This document shows positions 32,553 to 40,855 of a stretch of 44,931 nucleotides of DNA, in pieces. The first letter of the stretch is position 1; every line of letters starts with the position of its first letter. A model generated the notes under the pieces. That model searched no databases. It was not told where the DNA came from and was given only the letters and a program-made list of their open reading frames with translations. The position numbers were made by a program, and so were the translations under genes. The stretch is from the NCBI GenBank assembly GCA_000438015.1, contig FR901589.1:18596-63526 (forward strand), read 5' to 3'. The stretch comes from Coraliomargarita sp. CAG:312 (GTDB taxonomy: Bacteria > Verrucomicrobiota > Verrucomicrobiia > Opitutales > Intestinicryptomonadaceae).

Positions 32553-34427
32553 CTATTTTTTAGACTTTCCAAAAGCGTTTCCAAAAGCGTCGCCGAAAGA
32601 ATTGCCGAATGGAGTTCCAAAGCTGCCTGAAGATCGGCCGAAGCCGCTCCCGCGAGAAGACGGAGAACGCCTTGCACCTCCGGAGATTTCTCCGGCTGAC
32701 CTTACCCTCTTTTGCGGATTTGATTTAAGCGACAGCGCAATTCTTCTGCGCTCCATATCGACTTCAAGGACATACGCGCTAACTCTTTGCTGCGGCTTTA
32801 CAACATCTGCGGGATTTCTTACGAAAACATCCGCAAGCTCGCTTACATGCGCAAGCCCGTCCTGATGGACGCCTATATCTATAAACGCTCCGAAAGCCGT
32901 CACGTTCGTGACTATACCCGGCAAGCGCATACCCTCGCGCAAATCCTCGATGCTATACACGCCTTCAGCGAATGAAAAAGCCTCAAATTTTTCACGAGGG
33001 TCTCTCCCAGGCTTGCCAAGTTCCTGCATTATATCTTTTAAAGTCGGCATCCCAAGTTCGCCGTCGACATATTTATTGAGGTCTATCTTTGCGCGGACAG
33101 ACGCGTCCTTGATAAGAGTCTCTACATCCGCCCCCACATCGGACGCCATGCGCTCTACGACAGAATACCGTTCTGGGTGCACCGCCGACGCGTCAAGCGG
33201 ATTCTCTCCTCCACGGATGCGCAGGAATCCCGCGGCCTGTTCAAAGCCTTTTGCGCCCAAGCCCTTTACTTTCATAAGCTCTTTGCGAGATTTAAACGGC
33301 CCGTTTTCGTTGCGGTAGGCTATTATATTCGCCGCAGTAGTGGAATTTAAACCAGAAACGTACGACAACAACTGTTTGCTCGCCGTATTAACCTCAACGC
33401 CCACGCTGTTTACGCAGCTTATTACTACGTCGTCGAGAGTACGTTTTAAAAGGGTCTGGTTGACGTCGTGCTGATACTGCCCAACGCCTATTGACTGCGG
33501 GTCTATTTTTACAAGCTCAGCCAAAGGATCCATAAGGCGGCGGCCGATTGAAACTGCTCCGCGGACGGTTATGTCGAAATTTGGAAATTCCTCGCGCGCG
33601 ACCTCCGAGGCGGAGTATATAGACGCGCCACTCTCATTTACCATCACAATAGGTATGGACGAAGGCAACCCCAATCTTTTTACAAAAGCCTCGGTCTCGC
33701 GGCTTGCTGTGCCGTTGCCTATTGCTACGGCCTCTATTTCAAACATCTTGCACAAACCGCGAATCTTTGTCTCTGCCTCCTTTTCCCTCAAGTCGGACTG
33801 CCCAATATAAATCACATCGTTATGCAAAAGGTCGCCCTGCCTGTTTAAACAGACTACTTTGCATCCAGTGCGAAATCCCGGATCTATCGCCAATACGTTT
33901 TTTCTTCCCAGAGGCGAGGACATTAGGAGCTCTCGCAAGTTGCCGGCAAATATCTTGACCGCCTCCTCGTCGGCGCGTTTTTTTACCTCTAGACGCATAT
34001 AAGTTTCGGTCGTGGACGACAAAAGCCGCTTGTATGAGTCCTCGACGGCAGCCTCAACCTGCTTTCCGCAGGGAGACGACGGAGACTTTACAAACATGCG
34101 CCTGAGAATTTCCAAGGCTCCTGATTCTTCGGGAACAATCCGCATAATCAGCATTCCTTCGGCTTCGCCGCGGCGGATGGCCAACACGCGGTGCGATGGC
34201 GCGCTTTGGGCGTTTTCGCTCCAATTGAAATAGTCCCTATATTTTGCAGCTTCGGTTTCTTTGCCCGTCAAAACCTTTGAGGAAAGCACCGACTCTTTTT
34301 CAAAATAAGACCTCAAGGCGCCCCTAGCCTCCGCATTGTCGCTTATATTTTCCGCGATTATGTCGCGGGCGCCCGCTAGGGCCTCGTCCGCGTTTGCAAC
34401 TCCTTTTTCAGCCGACACAAATTCCAA
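32553..34427 (-). CDS. Tex C-terminal fragment (YqgF, HhH and S1 domains)
   Basis: This open frame of up to 624 residues covers nearly all catalytic-fold and RNA-binding parts of Tex. An in-frame ATG at 34427 (MEFVSAEKGV) could serve as an internal start if a ribosome enters there; no Shine-Dalgarno site precedes it. It overlaps the out-of-frame tail of the N-terminal fragment by about 50 bases. The last about 35 residues are Gly/Ser/Phe rich (GSFGTPFGNSFGDAFGNAFG). Confidence 0.6.
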   Translation of the reverse strand: MEFVSAEKGVANADEALAGARDIIAENISDNAEARGALRSYFEKESVLSSKVLTGKETEAAKYRDYFNWSENAQSAPSHRVLAIRRGEAEGMLIMRIVPEESGALEILRRMFVKSPSSPCGKQVEAAVEDSYKRLLSSTTETYMRLEVKKRADEEAVKIFAGNLRELLMSSPLGRKNVLAIDPGFRTGCKVVCLNRQGDLLHNDVIYIGQSDLREKEAETKIRGLCKMFEIEAVAIGNGTASRETEAFVKRLGLPSSIPIVMVNESGASIYSASEVAREEFPNFDITVRGAVSIGRRLMDPLAELVKIDPQSIGVGQYQHDVNQTLLKRTLDDVVISCVNSVGVEVNTASKQLLSYVSGLNSTTAANIIAYRNENGPFKSRKELMKVKGLGAKGFEQAAGFLRIRGGENPLDASAVHPERYSVVERMASDVGADVETLIKDASVRAKIDLNKYVDGELGMPTLKDIMQELGKPGRDPREKFEAFSFAEGVYSIEDLREGMRLPGIVTNVTAFGAFIDIGVHQDGLAHVSELADVFVRNPADVVKPQQRVSAYVLEVDMERRRIALSLKSNPQKRVRSAGEISGGARRSPSSRGSGFGRSSGSFGTPFGNSFGDAFGNAFGKSKK

Positions 34428-34873
34428 CGCCTTTTCGGAGAAATCGGCTTCCTGGTTGTTGAAAATAAAATCTGCAAGAGCCTCCAGCCCCTTTTCTTTG
34501 GCTGCTCCAGCCCCTTTTCTTTGGCTGCCGTAGCGCGAGTTCTGCGCTTGGGCTTGAAGGGCTGGTATATGTCCTCAAGGCGAGCTAGGGAATCGGCCGC
34601 ATCCAAAGACTTTTCCAAGTCGGCGGAAAGCAGGTTGCGCTCGGACAGAGACTTTTTTATGGCGTCGCGGCGGTCGTCTATGGCCTTCAACCTTTCCAAA
34701 TCGTCGCGTATCTTTGCGATTTGAACTTCATCGAGAGTGCCGGTAGCCTCTTTTCTGTACCTTGCTATGAAGGGAACCGTTGCGCCTTCTTCCAACAATT
34801 TGGCTGCTGCCGCGACTTGCGTTACTGCAATATTTAAATCTTTTGCTACTAAAATTAGATGGTCCTGGTTCAT
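34376..34873 (-). CDS. Tex N-terminal fragment as read before the frameshift
   Basis: This open frame gives 165 residues, of which about the first 123 are genuine Tex N-terminal domain. The remainder (from QPKKRGWRLL onward) is out-of-frame translation after the 23-base duplication. It would lack all nucleic-acid-binding domains, so a function for this piece alone is unlikely. The ATG at 34873 directly follows the T-tract of a terminator hairpin. Confidence 0.5.
   Translation of the reverse strand: MNQDHLILVAKDLNIAVTQVAAAAKLLEEGATVPFIARYRKEATGTLDEVQIAKIRDDLERLKAIDDRRDAIKKSLSERNLLSADLEKSLDAADSLARLEDIYQPFKPKRRTRATAAKEKGLEQPKKRGWRLLQILFSTTRKPISPKRRWNLCRLKKELQTRTRP
34482..34527. repeat. Perfect 23-bp tandem duplication inside tex
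   Basis: Copies at 34482-34504 and 34505-34527 are identical; the unit begins CTCCAGCCCC and ends TTTGGCTG. The base after each copy (C) also agrees, so the identity spans 24 bases at a period of 23. Because 23 is not a multiple of three, the second copy shifts the frame of tex. Confidence 0.97.
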
Positions 34874-34875
34874 AA

Positions 34876-34916
34876 AAAAATCGAAGCTTTGTACTTTGCC
34901 AAAGACTTCGATTTTT
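34876..34916 (-). terminator. Terminator hairpin that abuts the tex start codon
   Basis: An 11-base stem (AAAAATCGAAG with CTTCGATTTTT) is extended inward by five further pairs (CTTTG with CAAAG) around a single bulged base. On the minus strand it ends in a T-tract that runs straight into the tex ATG at 34873. It lies 26 bases after the stop of the upstream membrane-protein gene. Confidence 0.7.
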
Positions 34917-34942
34917 GTAAAGACGATTAGAAATTTTTATTT

Positions 34943-35650
34943 CTATGCCGTATAGCCTTCCGCGATTTCAACCGCGCGCATATTGTGGCGCGTTTCCGCA
35001 ATTTCAATAGAAGCGCTGTGGGCTTGAATCACCCACAATACCAACAGGCACAAAGAAACTATGTTCAACACTCCCAAAACCAGTATGGCAGAAAACAGCA
35101 CAAGCGGAGATTCCGCCAGCGAAGCCATTAAGGCTTGCTTATCCATTCCATTAAGCCCACCCGCAAATGAGGACAATAGATTCAATATACAATACAATAA
35201 TGCCGCAAACGACGACACCTCCTGTTTGCGGTTTAAAATTGCCAGCTGCTCGTTTGCGCGCTTTGCAAATTCCCAAAAGAAGAAAAAAGCCCATATTACG
35301 TTGAAGACTGGAACAAACATTAGGAATACGCGCCACCCAGGAGTCACTTTGTCGTCGGGGCGCGCCACAGTTTTCCACGCATTGTAGACAAACTTTACCG
35401 CGTAAACGAGAGTTATTATGAAAAAGACCAAGGTTAAAAATATAAATATAGCGGCTATAATGGCCATAGAGAGATTTGAATTGGGATTTATTCCGCTAAC
35501 ATTGCCGCTCTCCACGACAATATTTAACCCTAAAGCCAGACAGAAGAAAACCGCCGCAAGAACGACGGCGACCACATCAACTATCGACCATATCCACATC
35601 TTTTTGTAATTGGAGTCTATTCTCCTAGCCAAACTTGAATTATATTTCAT
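34943..35650 (-). CDS. Multi-pass membrane protein of unknown function
   Basis: A 235-residue protein with about four to five membrane helices: roughly 20-48 (IWSIVDVVAVVLAAVFFCLA), 61-90, 105-128 (FLMFVPVFNVIWAFFFFWEF), 150-170 and 185-212. The PGWRVFLMFVPVFNVIWAF stretch, followed by a helix and a cytoplasmic FAKRANEQLAIL, resembles DUF4328-like membrane proteins, but I am not sure of the family. A promoter-like site lies upstream at 35683-35711, and a hairpin terminator follows 26 bases after the stop, so it is probably a single-gene transcript. Confidence 0.75.
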   Translation of the reverse strand: MKYNSSLARRIDSNYKKMWIWSIVDVVAVVLAAVFFCLALGLNIVVESGNVSGINPNSNLSMAIIAAIFIFLTLVFFIITLVYAVKFVYNAWKTVARPDDKVTPGWRVFLMFVPVFNVIWAFFFFWEFAKRANEQLAILNRKQEVSSFAALLYCILNLLSSFAGGLNGMDKQALMASLAESPLVLFSAILVLGVLNIVSLCLLVLWVIQAHSASIEIAETRHNMRAVEIAEGYTA

Positions 35651-35682
35651 AAACTTTGCGTTTTCGATTATTGCCGGAATAT

Positions 35683-35711
35683 TTTATCGCCCGGATAAAA
35701 ATGCTTGTTAA
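35683..35711 (-). promoter_or_regulatory. Candidate promoter for the multi-pass membrane protein
   Basis: Minus strand TTAACA (35706-35711, five of six) and GATAAA (35683-35688, four of six) are 17 bases apart. The predicted leader is about 26 bases. Confidence 0.45.
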
Positions 35712-35901
35712 ATAATTTTATTAAAGTTTTTTTAGTTTTGTCAACAAAACAGCAGCCCAAAGCGCAGTTGCCCCCTGCAAATGCCCATAAAACAGTATGT
35801 TGCGCAGATTGGGATTTTGCATAAAAGCCAAGCATTTAGCTTCGGAAGCTCTTAAAAATGGAAGCTCCTTTAAAAATATCGCCGCCTTTGCGCCGAATAT
35901 G

Positions 35902-35932
35902 AAAAAAAACGGGGCGGATAAATATCCGCCCC
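35902..35932 (-). terminator. Intrinsic terminator of the PEP-CTERM gene
   Basis: GGGGCGGATA pairs with TATCCGCCCC, closing a very short loop, and is followed on the minus strand by G and eight Ts. It starts 18 bases after the stop codon of the gene. Confidence 0.88.
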
Positions 35933-35950
35933 TCATGCGTAAAATTTATT

Positions 35951-37405
35951 TTATTTTCTTCTATATGCCGCAAAAGCTATTGCAAGGGCGCCGAGAATTG
36001 CAGCCGCAATTGCCGGTTCCGGCACCGCCACAAGAGAATACTCCCAATTAGACCCGTTTGCCGTCTCTACTATATCGTAAAGATCCATATCATATCCCTC
36101 AAACACCAAGAAATCCATCCAAGTCATACCCTCGACATCCTCAATGGTGGTTGAAAGCAAATGGTCTGAAAGCTTTACCGTAGATATGAGGTGGTCTTCG
36201 CCTATATTATAATTTTTAATTACAAATGCGGAATCCGCTATAATGAGACCCTTTGAGGTTTCTGCGTCAGCGCGCGAAACAAGTCCGCCAAATTCAAATC
36301 CTTCAAAAGTGAAAGTCTGCGCGGAAGAATTTTCGCCAAAATCGAGAACCGGCCTGATTGAAGCGCCTTTTGAGAGCCAGCTGGCGGCCTCAAAGCGGAC
36401 ATTGCGAACCTGTTGGGAAAATCCGTTAAGCTGCATGAGCGGCTGAGTTGCGGTTGAAGAAGTGGAAGCCTGCGAAAAAGACAATTGAGTGGAAGTGGAT
36501 ATCTGGTTGTCTCCCATAAAAATAATCGTTCCGCCTAGTATCTGAAATCTTGCCCCGGTGACTGCAAGAGCTCCATTAGATTTATTTAATACCAATGTAA
36601 CGTCATTTTCCACAATCATATAGCCAGTCAACTCGTTTGACTCCGAACCTCCCAATACAAATTTTCCAGTGTATGAGCCAGTACCTCCGCTGCCTCCAAA
36701 CACTATTTGCGACGGAGAGACAAGTTTTGAATTTATATTTACCACAACCTGAGAAGACTGCAATGCGGAATTGCCCGCATAAAAGCGAATATCGCCGTTG
36801 GTTCCACTTAGGGAATTCGTTTTGGAAGATATTGTGTATCCATCGGAAAAAGTCGTTGTCCCGGCATAAAAATACATCCGCGTCCACAAGCTGGAATAGC
36901 TTCCTCCATCGGCAAGTCCGGCTGAAGTTTCAATTTCTATATCCGTATTAAAAACGAAAGACGATGAACTATTCTTGTCAAAAACGGAAGGGCTTTGCTC
37001 GCTTACAGTAGTGCTTTGCAATGGCGCGCTTAGGAAAAGCGAGCTGCCATTTGAGGAAGTAATTTCCGTGGGGAGATTTGATGATTCGGATATAATAAGT
37101 TTAGAAAGAGACGCATCTACATCCAAGTTTATGCCATTTAAATCAGTGTCTGCGCCGTTGAATCCGGAATTGACCCCAAGCGTGACAACATCTCTATTTG
37201 AAATGTCCAATCCCGGCTGGGCGGCCGCTTCGCTAGTGGTCCAACCATCGCCGGAAGTTGCATCCGTATTCCAATTTCTTAAATCAGACCAGTTTCTTGT
37301 GGCGCTTTCACCTTCAACTCCGCGCGTAAAATAATAATCTTCAGCCCATGCGCTTGCAAAAAGCAAAGGCAAAATAGAGGTAAACAAAAGAGTATTAATT
37401 TTCAT
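35951..37405 (-). CDS. Secreted PEP-CTERM-type surface protein
   Basis: A 484-residue exported protein. The signal peptide (MKINTLLFTSILPLLFASAWA) is followed by a Ser/Thr/Asn/Gly-rich, beta-strand-rich body like autotransporter passenger repeats (RNWSDLRNWNTDATSGDGW near the start). The last residues are a sorting signal: VPEPAIAAAILGALAIAFAA then YRRK, meaning a VPEP motif, one membrane helix and a basic end. In other bacteria such tails are processed by an exosortase and linked to exopolysaccharide export; no exosortase gene is in the window. The ATG at 37405 gives a clean signal peptide, whereas an upstream TTG adds three residues. The ligand or role is unknown. Confidence 0.8.
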   Translation of the reverse strand: MKINTLLFTSILPLLFASAWAEDYYFTRGVEGESATRNWSDLRNWNTDATSGDGWTTSEAAAQPGLDISNRDVVTLGVNSGFNGADTDLNGINLDVDASLSKLIISESSNLPTEITSSNGSSLFLSAPLQSTTVSEQSPSVFDKNSSSSFVFNTDIEIETSAGLADGGSYSSLWTRMYFYAGTTTFSDGYTISSKTNSLSGTNGDIRFYAGNSALQSSQVVVNINSKLVSPSQIVFGGSGGTGSYTGKFVLGGSESNELTGYMIVENDVTLVLNKSNGALAVTGARFQILGGTIIFMGDNQISTSTQLSFSQASTSSTATQPLMQLNGFSQQVRNVRFEAASWLSKGASIRPVLDFGENSSAQTFTFEGFEFGGLVSRADAETSKGLIIADSAFVIKNYNIGEDHLISTVKLSDHLLSTTIEDVEGMTWMDFLVFEGYDMDLYDIVETANGSNWEYSLVAVPEPAIAAAILGALAIAFAAYRRK

Positions 37406-37504
37406 AACATACAAGTTCTAATTTACGATATTTAAATGTTTCCCACAAAAGTCAAATTTTTTTCCTTTGATTTATAGATAAAAATGCTTCTACTTTATTT
37501 CTCC

Positions 37505-37533
37505 TTGACGCGGATATTATGCTAAAATATTTT
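37505..37533 (+). promoter_or_regulatory. Candidate promoter for the sialidase-like gene
   Basis: TTGACG (37505-37510, five of six) and TATTTT (37528-37533, four of six) are 17 bases apart. Initiation about seven bases later would leave only a few bases before the ATG at 37543, which supports that start over the ATG at 37519. Confidence 0.4.
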
Positions 37534-37542
37534 AACAGCATT

Positions 37543-38895
37543 ATGAAGTTTTCATTTGTTCAGACGTTTTTAGTTGCATTCACTTTAACTCTGAGCGGTT
37601 GTTCTTCGTGCGAACGGCATTTGGCAGATTCCGACAATATAGGCGATATTTCAATGCCACCAGAAGACGATATTTCCCAAGTATTTCCCTATGGCATAAC
37701 GGCAAAAACGCCCCCCTATCTAACTAAAATAGAATCCTTTTGGTACAATCCGTCAAGGTACAGAATAAATCTTAGAGTATTCCAGGGCTGCCCGCAAATA
37801 GAACGCTCAAAAAACGGCCGACTTTGGGCTGCGTGGATAGCCAGCAACGAACAAGCCGAACGCGCATACATAAACGACAAAAACGGCAACAGGATAATTC
37901 CGCAAGCCGACCAGCCATCTCATATCGGGCAATTTGGAATAATAGCCACAAGCTCCGACGACGGCAAAACCTGGAAAGAAGTTTTTGCATTCGACCCGCG
38001 GGAACAACTTGGAGCCACATCGAGCGATATACTGCTGTGGAAAGACTATGAAGGGAAAATCCGCGTTGTGGTTGTCAGGAACATGTGCGTAGGCGACAAG
38101 GATCTAGGCAATACTACCGCTTGGGAATTCACCATGCAGGATGCAGATTCCGAATGCCCCCAGTTTTCAAAACCGCGCCTCTTGGGAAGGTTTAATTTGT
38201 CTGTAATAAAGCCGCTTATATTTAAGGACGGCTCGATTTTGCGTTCTGGCGATATTTTCCTAGAAGATAACAGCCCGGTTAAGACAAAATTTGTAATGGA
38301 AAATCCCGACGGTTCCATAAGGTTTGTATCCCACGTAAACTGCCCCAACGCATCGTTCGCCGAAGCTGCCCTCCTTGAGCGAAAAGACGGAAGCCTATTT
38401 ACAATAGTCAGAATGAAAGGCGATGTGCATACGGCGTTTGAATCATTCGACAAGGGAAAGACGTGGAATAAGATAGGGAAAATGAATCCCGAAATAGGCA
38501 TAGATGCTAAAATAATTCTCGGCAGGCTAGCATCGGGGCGCGTGCTCATGGTGGGCAACGACGTTCCGAAATCTGGGAAAGAAAAACTTCCTTGGCGCTC
38601 AAAGATGACCGCGTTTTTGTCTGACGACGACGGCAAAACATTCCCCCACAAGCTGCTCTTAGACGAGCGCGCAGACGTAAGCTATCCGTCTTTCACCCAA
38701 GCGGAAGACGGCTACATCTACATAGCCTACGACCGCGGAAGGGGAAATAAGGGGCAACATGAAATACTCATGGCAAAAATCTCCGAAGACGACATTATCG
38801 CAGGCAAAACGGTTTCCCCCAATAGCCGCCTAAAGGCGGAAATATCCAGCCCTTCTAAATACGGCGGAGGAGTCCGCGACGGAGACAAACTTTAA
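37543..38895 (+). CDS. Sialidase-like (BNR/Asp-box) lipoprotein
   Basis: A 450-residue protein with a lipoprotein signal (MKFSFVQTFLVAFTLTLSGC, Cys20). Three Asp-box motifs of the six-bladed sialidase propeller are seen: SSDDGKTWKEV, SFDKGKTWNKI and SDDDGKTFPHK. GCPQIERSKNGRLWAAWIAS replaces the usual FRIP-type first motif of GH33 sialidases, so true sialidase activity is uncertain. It may be another propeller glycosidase or a binding protein. Outer-membrane anchoring is inferred from the lipobox. A promoter candidate sits just before the start. It is 25 bp before a GH-A glycosidase gene on the same strand. Confidence 0.78.
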   Translation: MKFSFVQTFLVAFTLTLSGCSSCERHLADSDNIGDISMPPEDDISQVFPYGITAKTPPYLTKIESFWYNPSRYRINLRVFQGCPQIERSKNGRLWAAWIASNEQAERAYINDKNGNRIIPQADQPSHIGQFGIIATSSDDGKTWKEVFAFDPREQLGATSSDILLWKDYEGKIRVVVVRNMCVGDKDLGNTTAWEFTMQDADSECPQFSKPRLLGRFNLSVIKPLIFKDGSILRSGDIFLEDNSPVKTKFVMENPDGSIRFVSHVNCPNASFAEAALLERKDGSLFTIVRMKGDVHTAFESFDKGKTWNKIGKMNPEIGIDAKIILGRLASGRVLMVGNDVPKSGKEKLPWRSKMTAFLSDDDGKTFPHKLLLDERADVSYPSFTQAEDGYIYIAYDRGRGNKGQHEILMAKISEDDIIAGKTVSPNSRLKAEISSPSKYGGGVRDGDKL

Positions 38896-38920
38896 ACCAT
38901 ACCCACAATCGGAATAAAAT

Positions 38921-40810
38921 ATGATTAAAAAAGCATTATTATTTATAATAACTGCCGCAACAGCTCTCTTATCCCAAGCAGACAGAATGGACTCCCGCTG
39001 GGGAGTAGCCTCCCATCCCGTCAGAAAAGGCTGGGAATATGAAATGCATGAAAAGATGTTCGACGGAATAAGGGAATGCGGCATAAATAATCTCCGCGTC
39101 GATATGGATTGGCCAGCTATAAACCCGAAACCTGGCATTTACAACTTCTCTATGTACGATGAAGTCATATGGGCCGCCAAATCAAGGGGGTTGTCTTGGC
39201 TTGGCATAATGACCGGCGGCCTGTGGGGGAAAGAAAACGCCTACAATTGCCGCAAAAGATGGCTGGACTATCTGGAAGCTACGTCAATGCGGTACTTGGG
39301 CAATGTCGAGGAATGGGAAGTTATAAACGAAGCTGATTGGGGAAGTTGGAGGCGCCTGTTCGACAACGATTTTGAGAAATTGGGCGCCGAATACGGCAAA
39401 CTTTTAAAAGACGCCTATCCAGCTATAAAGAAAGGCAACCCCAACGTACGCGTGCTGTTCACGGGAATAGCCGACATGTACAGCAAATTTATAGAAGCCG
39501 CCTTTAAGCAAGGCATAGAAAATAGCTTCGACGCCATGAATGTCCACCGGTACTACGGACCGCAAGCTCCAGAGCTGGATTTCACAGCTGCGTTTGAAAA
39601 CGTCAGAAACTTGATGAAAAAATACGGCATAGACAAGCCCGTATGGGTCACAGAAACGGGTTCCAATACGGCGCCACTTCAGCCCGCAACAGTGGCGGGG
39701 ATACCGTTGGCTCTTAAGAAACTTGGCATAGACCCCGATGCCGGAGAGCTTGCAATATTCGAAGACCGGCCTGAAAACTATTTTACAAATTACATGTACG
39801 ATTACACGGGATACATGTTTCCGAACGCAAAAGATTTTATAAGAATAAGGCTTTCGGATATTGAACGCTTGGACGCCCAAAAAGCCAAAGCCATTCTGCT
39901 GCCGGCCGATGGGACTTTTCCCCGCAAATACTTGGGAGCTTTGAGAAAATATCTCTCAAAAGGCGGAACTGTCGTGATACCTGCCCAAGTGCCTTTTAAA
40001 AACGAATTCGTGCAGAGCAAAGAAAATATATTTAATTTGAAGTACGGGAACACTAATGAATTGAAAAACTTCAGGCTTGGAGTAGCCACGGGAGGCGGCT
40101 CTCTGCCTAAAAAATTCTCGTCGGGATATGAACCCGGAGAGGAATTCCCCGAACTTTCCCCATCGGGGGTTTATTCTTCGACCTATCTAACCACCGACAA
40201 TTTAGGCCCAAAAGACAAATTCATTCCTATATTCTGCGCTGTGCACAACGGCAAGAAATACCCATTGGGTGGAATTTACAAGCTTGGTGGAGATCTCAAT
40301 GGAAACATAATAACATTTCCCGGCCCAATTAACTCAGGCGGATCGGAAAACTACCAGGCCAAACTATTGCCCCGCTATATGATAACCATACTTTCCTGCG
40401 GCGTAGAAAAAATATTTACATACAGCTACCATTCAAACGCCAGAGAGAGCGATTCCGAAGGGCACTTCGGAATAACGCGCTACGACCTCTCCCCCAAGCC
40501 AGCATGGCGCGCGTATAAAAATATTATAGAAATGCTAGGCGAGAAATCAGTTCCGGTATTAAAGAGGGACAACGAAATTTGCCTTGCAAACTGGACGCGC
40601 GACGACGGCAAAAACGTCTTTGCGATATGGAGCCTGAACGAATACAAGCAAACTAAAGTAGACGTTTCAATTGAGGGCAAAATTCTGGAGATGAAAAACC
40701 ACGTTGGAGGGAATGTGAATATCCCAAGCGGAAATAATTTTACAATGAATCTAACCTCTGCAATGACATTCATTGTAGGCCCTGAAAACATATATTACAA
40801 ACGCAAATAG
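38921..40810 (+). CDS. Secreted clan GH-A glycoside hydrolase
   Basis: A 629-residue exported enzyme, signal peptide 1-20. An (alpha/beta)8 barrel (about 25-270) has the clan-A pair: acid/base Glu137 in EWEVINEADW and nucleophile Glu245 in PVWVTETGSN, with NVHRYYGP between them. GINNLRVDMDWPAINPKPGI is the typical second strand. A glutamine-amidotransferase-like domain (about 285-375: AKAILLPADGTFPRKYLGAL, then KYLSKGGTVV) and a beta-sandwich C-terminus follow, as in beta-galactosidase and GH39/GH42-like enzymes. The exact family is uncertain. It follows the sialidase-like gene by 25 bp, suggesting joint action on a glycan, and precedes gpmA by 45 bp. Confidence 0.82.
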   Translation: MIKKALLFIITAATALLSQADRMDSRWGVASHPVRKGWEYEMHEKMFDGIRECGINNLRVDMDWPAINPKPGIYNFSMYDEVIWAAKSRGLSWLGIMTGGLWGKENAYNCRKRWLDYLEATSMRYLGNVEEWEVINEADWGSWRRLFDNDFEKLGAEYGKLLKDAYPAIKKGNPNVRVLFTGIADMYSKFIEAAFKQGIENSFDAMNVHRYYGPQAPELDFTAAFENVRNLMKKYGIDKPVWVTETGSNTAPLQPATVAGIPLALKKLGIDPDAGELAIFEDRPENYFTNYMYDYTGYMFPNAKDFIRIRLSDIERLDAQKAKAILLPADGTFPRKYLGALRKYLSKGGTVVIPAQVPFKNEFVQSKENIFNLKYGNTNELKNFRLGVATGGGSLPKKFSSGYEPGEEFPELSPSGVYSSTYLTTDNLGPKDKFIPIFCAVHNGKKYPLGGIYKLGGDLNGNIITFPGPINSGGSENYQAKLLPRYMITILSCGVEKIFTYSYHSNARESDSEGHFGITRYDLSPKPAWRAYKNIIEMLGEKSVPVLKRDNEICLANWTRDDGKNVFAIWSLNEYKQTKVDVSIEGKILEMKNHVGGNVNIPSGNNFTMNLTSAMTFIVGPENIYYKRK

Positions 40811-40855
40811 AAATCCCGACTTTATCGGCTAAGAATTAATGACGATAAAGATAAT

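Larger units (their letters stand above)
32553..34873 (-). pseudogene. tex: tex (transcription accessory protein), frameshifted by a 23-bp tandem duplication
   Basis: Tex is a nucleic-acid-binding protein of about 770 residues. Here the N-terminal part (ATG 34873) reads correctly through PFIARYRKEATGTLDEVQ and IYQPFKPKRRTRATAAKEKG, then leaves frame. The rest continues in another frame with the YqgF/RNase-H-like domain (NVLAIDPGFRTGCKVVCLNR), helix-hairpin-helix region (KVKGLGAKGFEQAAGFLRI) and S1 domain (GMRLPGIVTNVTAFGAFIDI). The cause is visible: a 23-base segment at 34482-34504 is repeated at 34505-34527. With one copy removed, the frame is continuous and the protein would be 765 residues, the normal length. 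The C-terminal tail is Gly/Phe/Ser rich with repeated FG pairs. The defect may be real, reversible or an assembly error. Confidence 0.9.
35651..35950. other. 300-bp intergenic stretch between two minus-strand genes
   Basis: It contains the terminator of the PEP-CTERM gene at the right end (35902-35932) and a promoter-like site for the membrane-protein gene at the left (35683-35711). Between them I see no convincing gene or RNA. A 71-codon minus-strand frame here begins inside the terminator stem and was not accepted. Confidence 0.6.

Noticed and set aside
35721..35936. A 71-codon minus-strand open frame between two genes
   Set aside because: Its ATG lies inside the stem of the terminator at 35902-35932, its coding pattern is poor, and no ribosome site or family signature is visible.
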